A DNA stretch of 64,000 bases from positions 1,922,001-1,986,000 of the forward strand of contig NW_027480493.1 in assembly GCF_051401765.1 (NCBI RefSeq). Direction: 5' to 3'. Under the pieces are notes generated by a model that worked only from the letters and a program-made list of their open reading frames with translations, searched no databases and was not told the DNA's origin. Source of the DNA: Calliopsis andreniformis. Taxonomy: Eukaryota > Arthropoda > Insecta > Hymenoptera > Andrenidae. Positions 62,501 through 64,000 of this stretch are shown in pieces. A program made the translations under genes and the position numbers. How positions within the stretch are numbered: the stretch's first letter is position 1; every line of letters begins with the position of its first letter.

Positions 62501-64000
62501 AGGACAGAGTGTTGAGGGTAGAGTATTGCGAACTGATGTTTGGGACGTGAGATTTGAAGATTGAAGATTGAGGATTGTGTATAGAATACTGAGAACTGAG
62601 GATTTTCTATTGAGGGCTGAGAATTGAGGATTGAGGATTGAGGATTGAGGATTGAGGATTGAAGGTTGAGGATTAAGGATTGAAGATTGAGGACTCAGGA
62701 TTGAGCATTGAGTATTGTGTACTGATAGTTGAGGGTTGAGTGTTGTGAGTTGAGGATTGAGCATTGAATATTCAGAATTGAAGTTTGAGGATTGAGAATT
62801 GAGGATTGAGGATTGAAGATTGAGGGTTAAGGATTGAGGATTGGGGATTGAGGTTCCAGGATTGGAGATTGACTATTGAGGATTGAGGATTGAGGATTAA
62901 GGATTGAGGAACGAGGATTGAGGATTGAGGATGACGGCTGAGGGTTGAGGATTGATGTATGAGGAACGAGGACTGAGGATTGAGGATTGAGGACTGCGGA
63001 TTGACGATTGAGTATTGAAGATTGAGGATTGATGACTGAGGATTGAGGATTGAGGATTGAGGATTGAGGATTGAGGATTGAGGATTGAAGATAGAAGATT
63101 GAGTATTGAGGATTGAAGATTGAGGATTGAGGTTTGAGGAATGAGGATTGAGGATGGAGGATGAGGGCTGAGGGTTGAGGATTGAGGTTTGAGTATTCAA
63201 TACTGAGAACTCAGGATATTCTATTGAGTATTGAGAATTGAGGATTGATGGTTGAGTATTGAGGATTGAGGATTGAGTATTGAGGATTGAAGATTGAGGT
63301 TTGAGGATTGAGGATTGAGAATTGAGGATGGAGGATAGAGGATTGAGGATTGAGTATTGGGTATTGAGGATTGAAGAATGAGGATTGAGGGTTGAGGGTT
63401 GAGGACTGAGGATTGCAGATTGGGTATTGAGGATTGAGGATTGAAGATTGAGGATTAAGGATTGAGGATTGGGGATCGAGGATTGAGGATTGATGGTTGA
63501 GTATTGAGGATTGAAGATTGACGTTGAGGATTGAGGATTGAGAATTGAGAATTGATGATTGAGGGTTGAGGATTGAGGACGAGGACCGACGGTTGAGGAT
63601 TGAGGTTTGAGGATTCAGGATTGAGGATTGATGACTGAGGATTGAGGATTGAGGATTGAGCATTGAGGATCGAGGATTGAAGATTGAAGATTGAGGACTG
63701 GGGATTGAGTATTGAAGATTGAGGATTAAGGATTGAGGATTGGGGATTGAGTATCTAGGATTGGAGATTGATTATTCAGGATTGAAGATTGAGGATTGAG
63801 GATTGAGTATTGAAGATTGAGGATTCAAGATTGAGGATTGTGTATTGAGGATTGAGGATTGAGAATTGAGAATCGAAGATTGAGTATTGAGGATTGAAGA
63901 TTGAGATTTGAGGATTGAGGATTGAGGGTGGAGGATGAAGGCTGAGGGTTGAGGATTGAGGATGGAGGATGAGGGCTGAGGGTTGAGGATTGAGGTTTGA
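59547..64000. repeat. 4.9-kb higher-order unit 3, cut by the window edge
   Basis: Third copy. At offset 4902 it would end near 64449, outside the window. The last 1.2 kb follows unit 1 (GGTTCCAGG at 62852 and 52745) more closely than unit 2, and then 52971-53310 at offset 10693. The A box at 63207 has lost its EcoRI site (GAACTC). Confidence 0.85.

Larger units (their letters stand above)
1606..62735 (+). repeat. B-element marker family (13 copies of GTACTGATAGTTGAGG)
   Basis: Marker starts: 1606, 4113, 10371, 13929, 18188, 21974, 24535, 31523, 35745, 47284, 52612, 57831, 62719. Four copies (1606, 4113, 10371, 21974) sit in full-length elements with a TTTTCTATTG-type box on each side. Those at 13929 and 18188 lack the left box, those at 24535 and 31523 keep the right one, and those at 35745, 47284, 52612, 57831 and 62719 keep the left. 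The family has therefore been shortened in several ways before re-amplification. Confidence 0.85.
3114..63230 (+). repeat. A-box family (43 copies of GAATTCAGGATATTCTA)
   Basis: G of GAATTC at: 3114, 5979, 7163, 8188, 9372, 12278, 13182, 16223, 16530, 17434, 19242, 20975, 23420, 24157, 26693, 27200, 30199, 33674, 34411, 36664, 40664, 41401, 43060, 43797, 45457, 46194, 48359, 48665, 49110, 50170, 50923, 51837, 53322, 54301, 55235, 56267, 57181, 58269, 59077, 60137, 61169, 62083 and 63207 (GAACTC, site lost). Each is preceded by GAGTATTGAATACTGA (GAGTATTCAATACTGA at 58269 and 63207) and, further left, GGATGAGGGCTG; most are followed by TTGAGTATTG. The box stays in the 7-bp register. No protein known to me binds this sequence. 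Confidence 0.88.
1..64000 (+). repeat. Degenerate 7-bp satellite array (TTGAGGA)n filling the window
   Basis: Every line reads as tandem 7-mers close to TTGAGGA on the + strand. Most departures are single substitutions: TTGAAGA, TTGAGTA, TTGAGAA, CTGAGGA, TTGACGA, TTGATGA, TTGTGGA, TTGGGGA, TTCAGGA, TTGAGGG, TTAAGGA, ACGAGGA. Length changes are rare and usually give a 6-mer, shifting the register by one. Orientation never flips. C is scarce on the + strand because the consensus has none. No stretch over 300 bases lies outside the array. Arrays of this size and nesting are typical of nuclear heterochromatin; the family itself is one I do not recognise. Confidence 0.97.

Noticed and set aside
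1..64000. Assignment to a named species or named satellite
   Set aside because: The sequence holds no unique gene or transposon, and I do not recognise the unit with confidence.

Overview
The window is a single, gene-free block of eukaryotic-type satellite DNA. From base 1 to base 64000 it consists of a degenerate 7-bp unit, TTGAGGA on the + strand (TCCTCAA on the - strand), always in the same orientation. I see no unique-sequence gene, tRNA, rRNA, transposon, CRISPR array or promoter. The long open frames on the - strand (up to 385 codons, 51500-52657) come from the repeat itself. The complement of the unit has no stop codon in any frame, so any stretch without a stop-making variant reads as an NPQSSIL heptapeptide repeat. 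The scale, the order of variant units and the nested duplications point to a nuclear heterochromatic array (pericentromere, subtelomere, knob, or a sex or B chromosome). The sequence alone does not identify the species.

The array is not monotonous. Variant 7-mers (TTGAAGA, TTGAGTA, TTGAGAA, CTGAGGA, TTGACGA, TTGATGA, ACGAGGA, TTAAGGA and others) occur in a fixed order that works as a barcode and shows at least three tiers: the 7-bp unit; an intermediate repeat of about 397 bp in parts of the left half; and kilobase blocks copied in tandem or at a distance. Main blocks, with offsets found by aligning landmarks by eye: a 2507-bp spaced copy (0.98-2.26 and 3.48-4.76 kb); a 2209-bp tandem pair (about 5.49-9.91 kb); a 4.25/4.75-kb tandem pair (about 12.07-21.07 kb); an overlapping mosaic with offsets of about 4.21, 6.98 and 9.30 kb (24.4-38 kb); a nearly identical 1146-bp tandem pair (37.28-39.57 kb); three 2.4-kb copies (about 39.2-46.55 kb); and a higher-order array with a unit of about 4.9-5.07 kb from about 49.6 kb to beyond the right edge.

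Two landmark families recur. The 'A box', an in-register run of unusual units around GAATTCAGGATATTCTA, occurs 43 times by my count, 42 of them with an EcoRI site, and none lies in the first 3.1 kb. The 'B element', recognised by GTACTGATAGTTGAGG, occurs 13 times. Their cores resemble each other and three further box classes (C, D, E), which suggests one ancestral module that diversified and was then re-amplified.

I find no new protein-coding or RNA system. What merits attention is the architecture: a C-poor, strand-asymmetric heptanucleotide satellite with multi-tier higher-order repeats, dispersed mosaic exchange and short conserved boxes. All positions, counts and block borders come from reading by eye; block borders are uncertain by roughly 10-50 bp unless stated.
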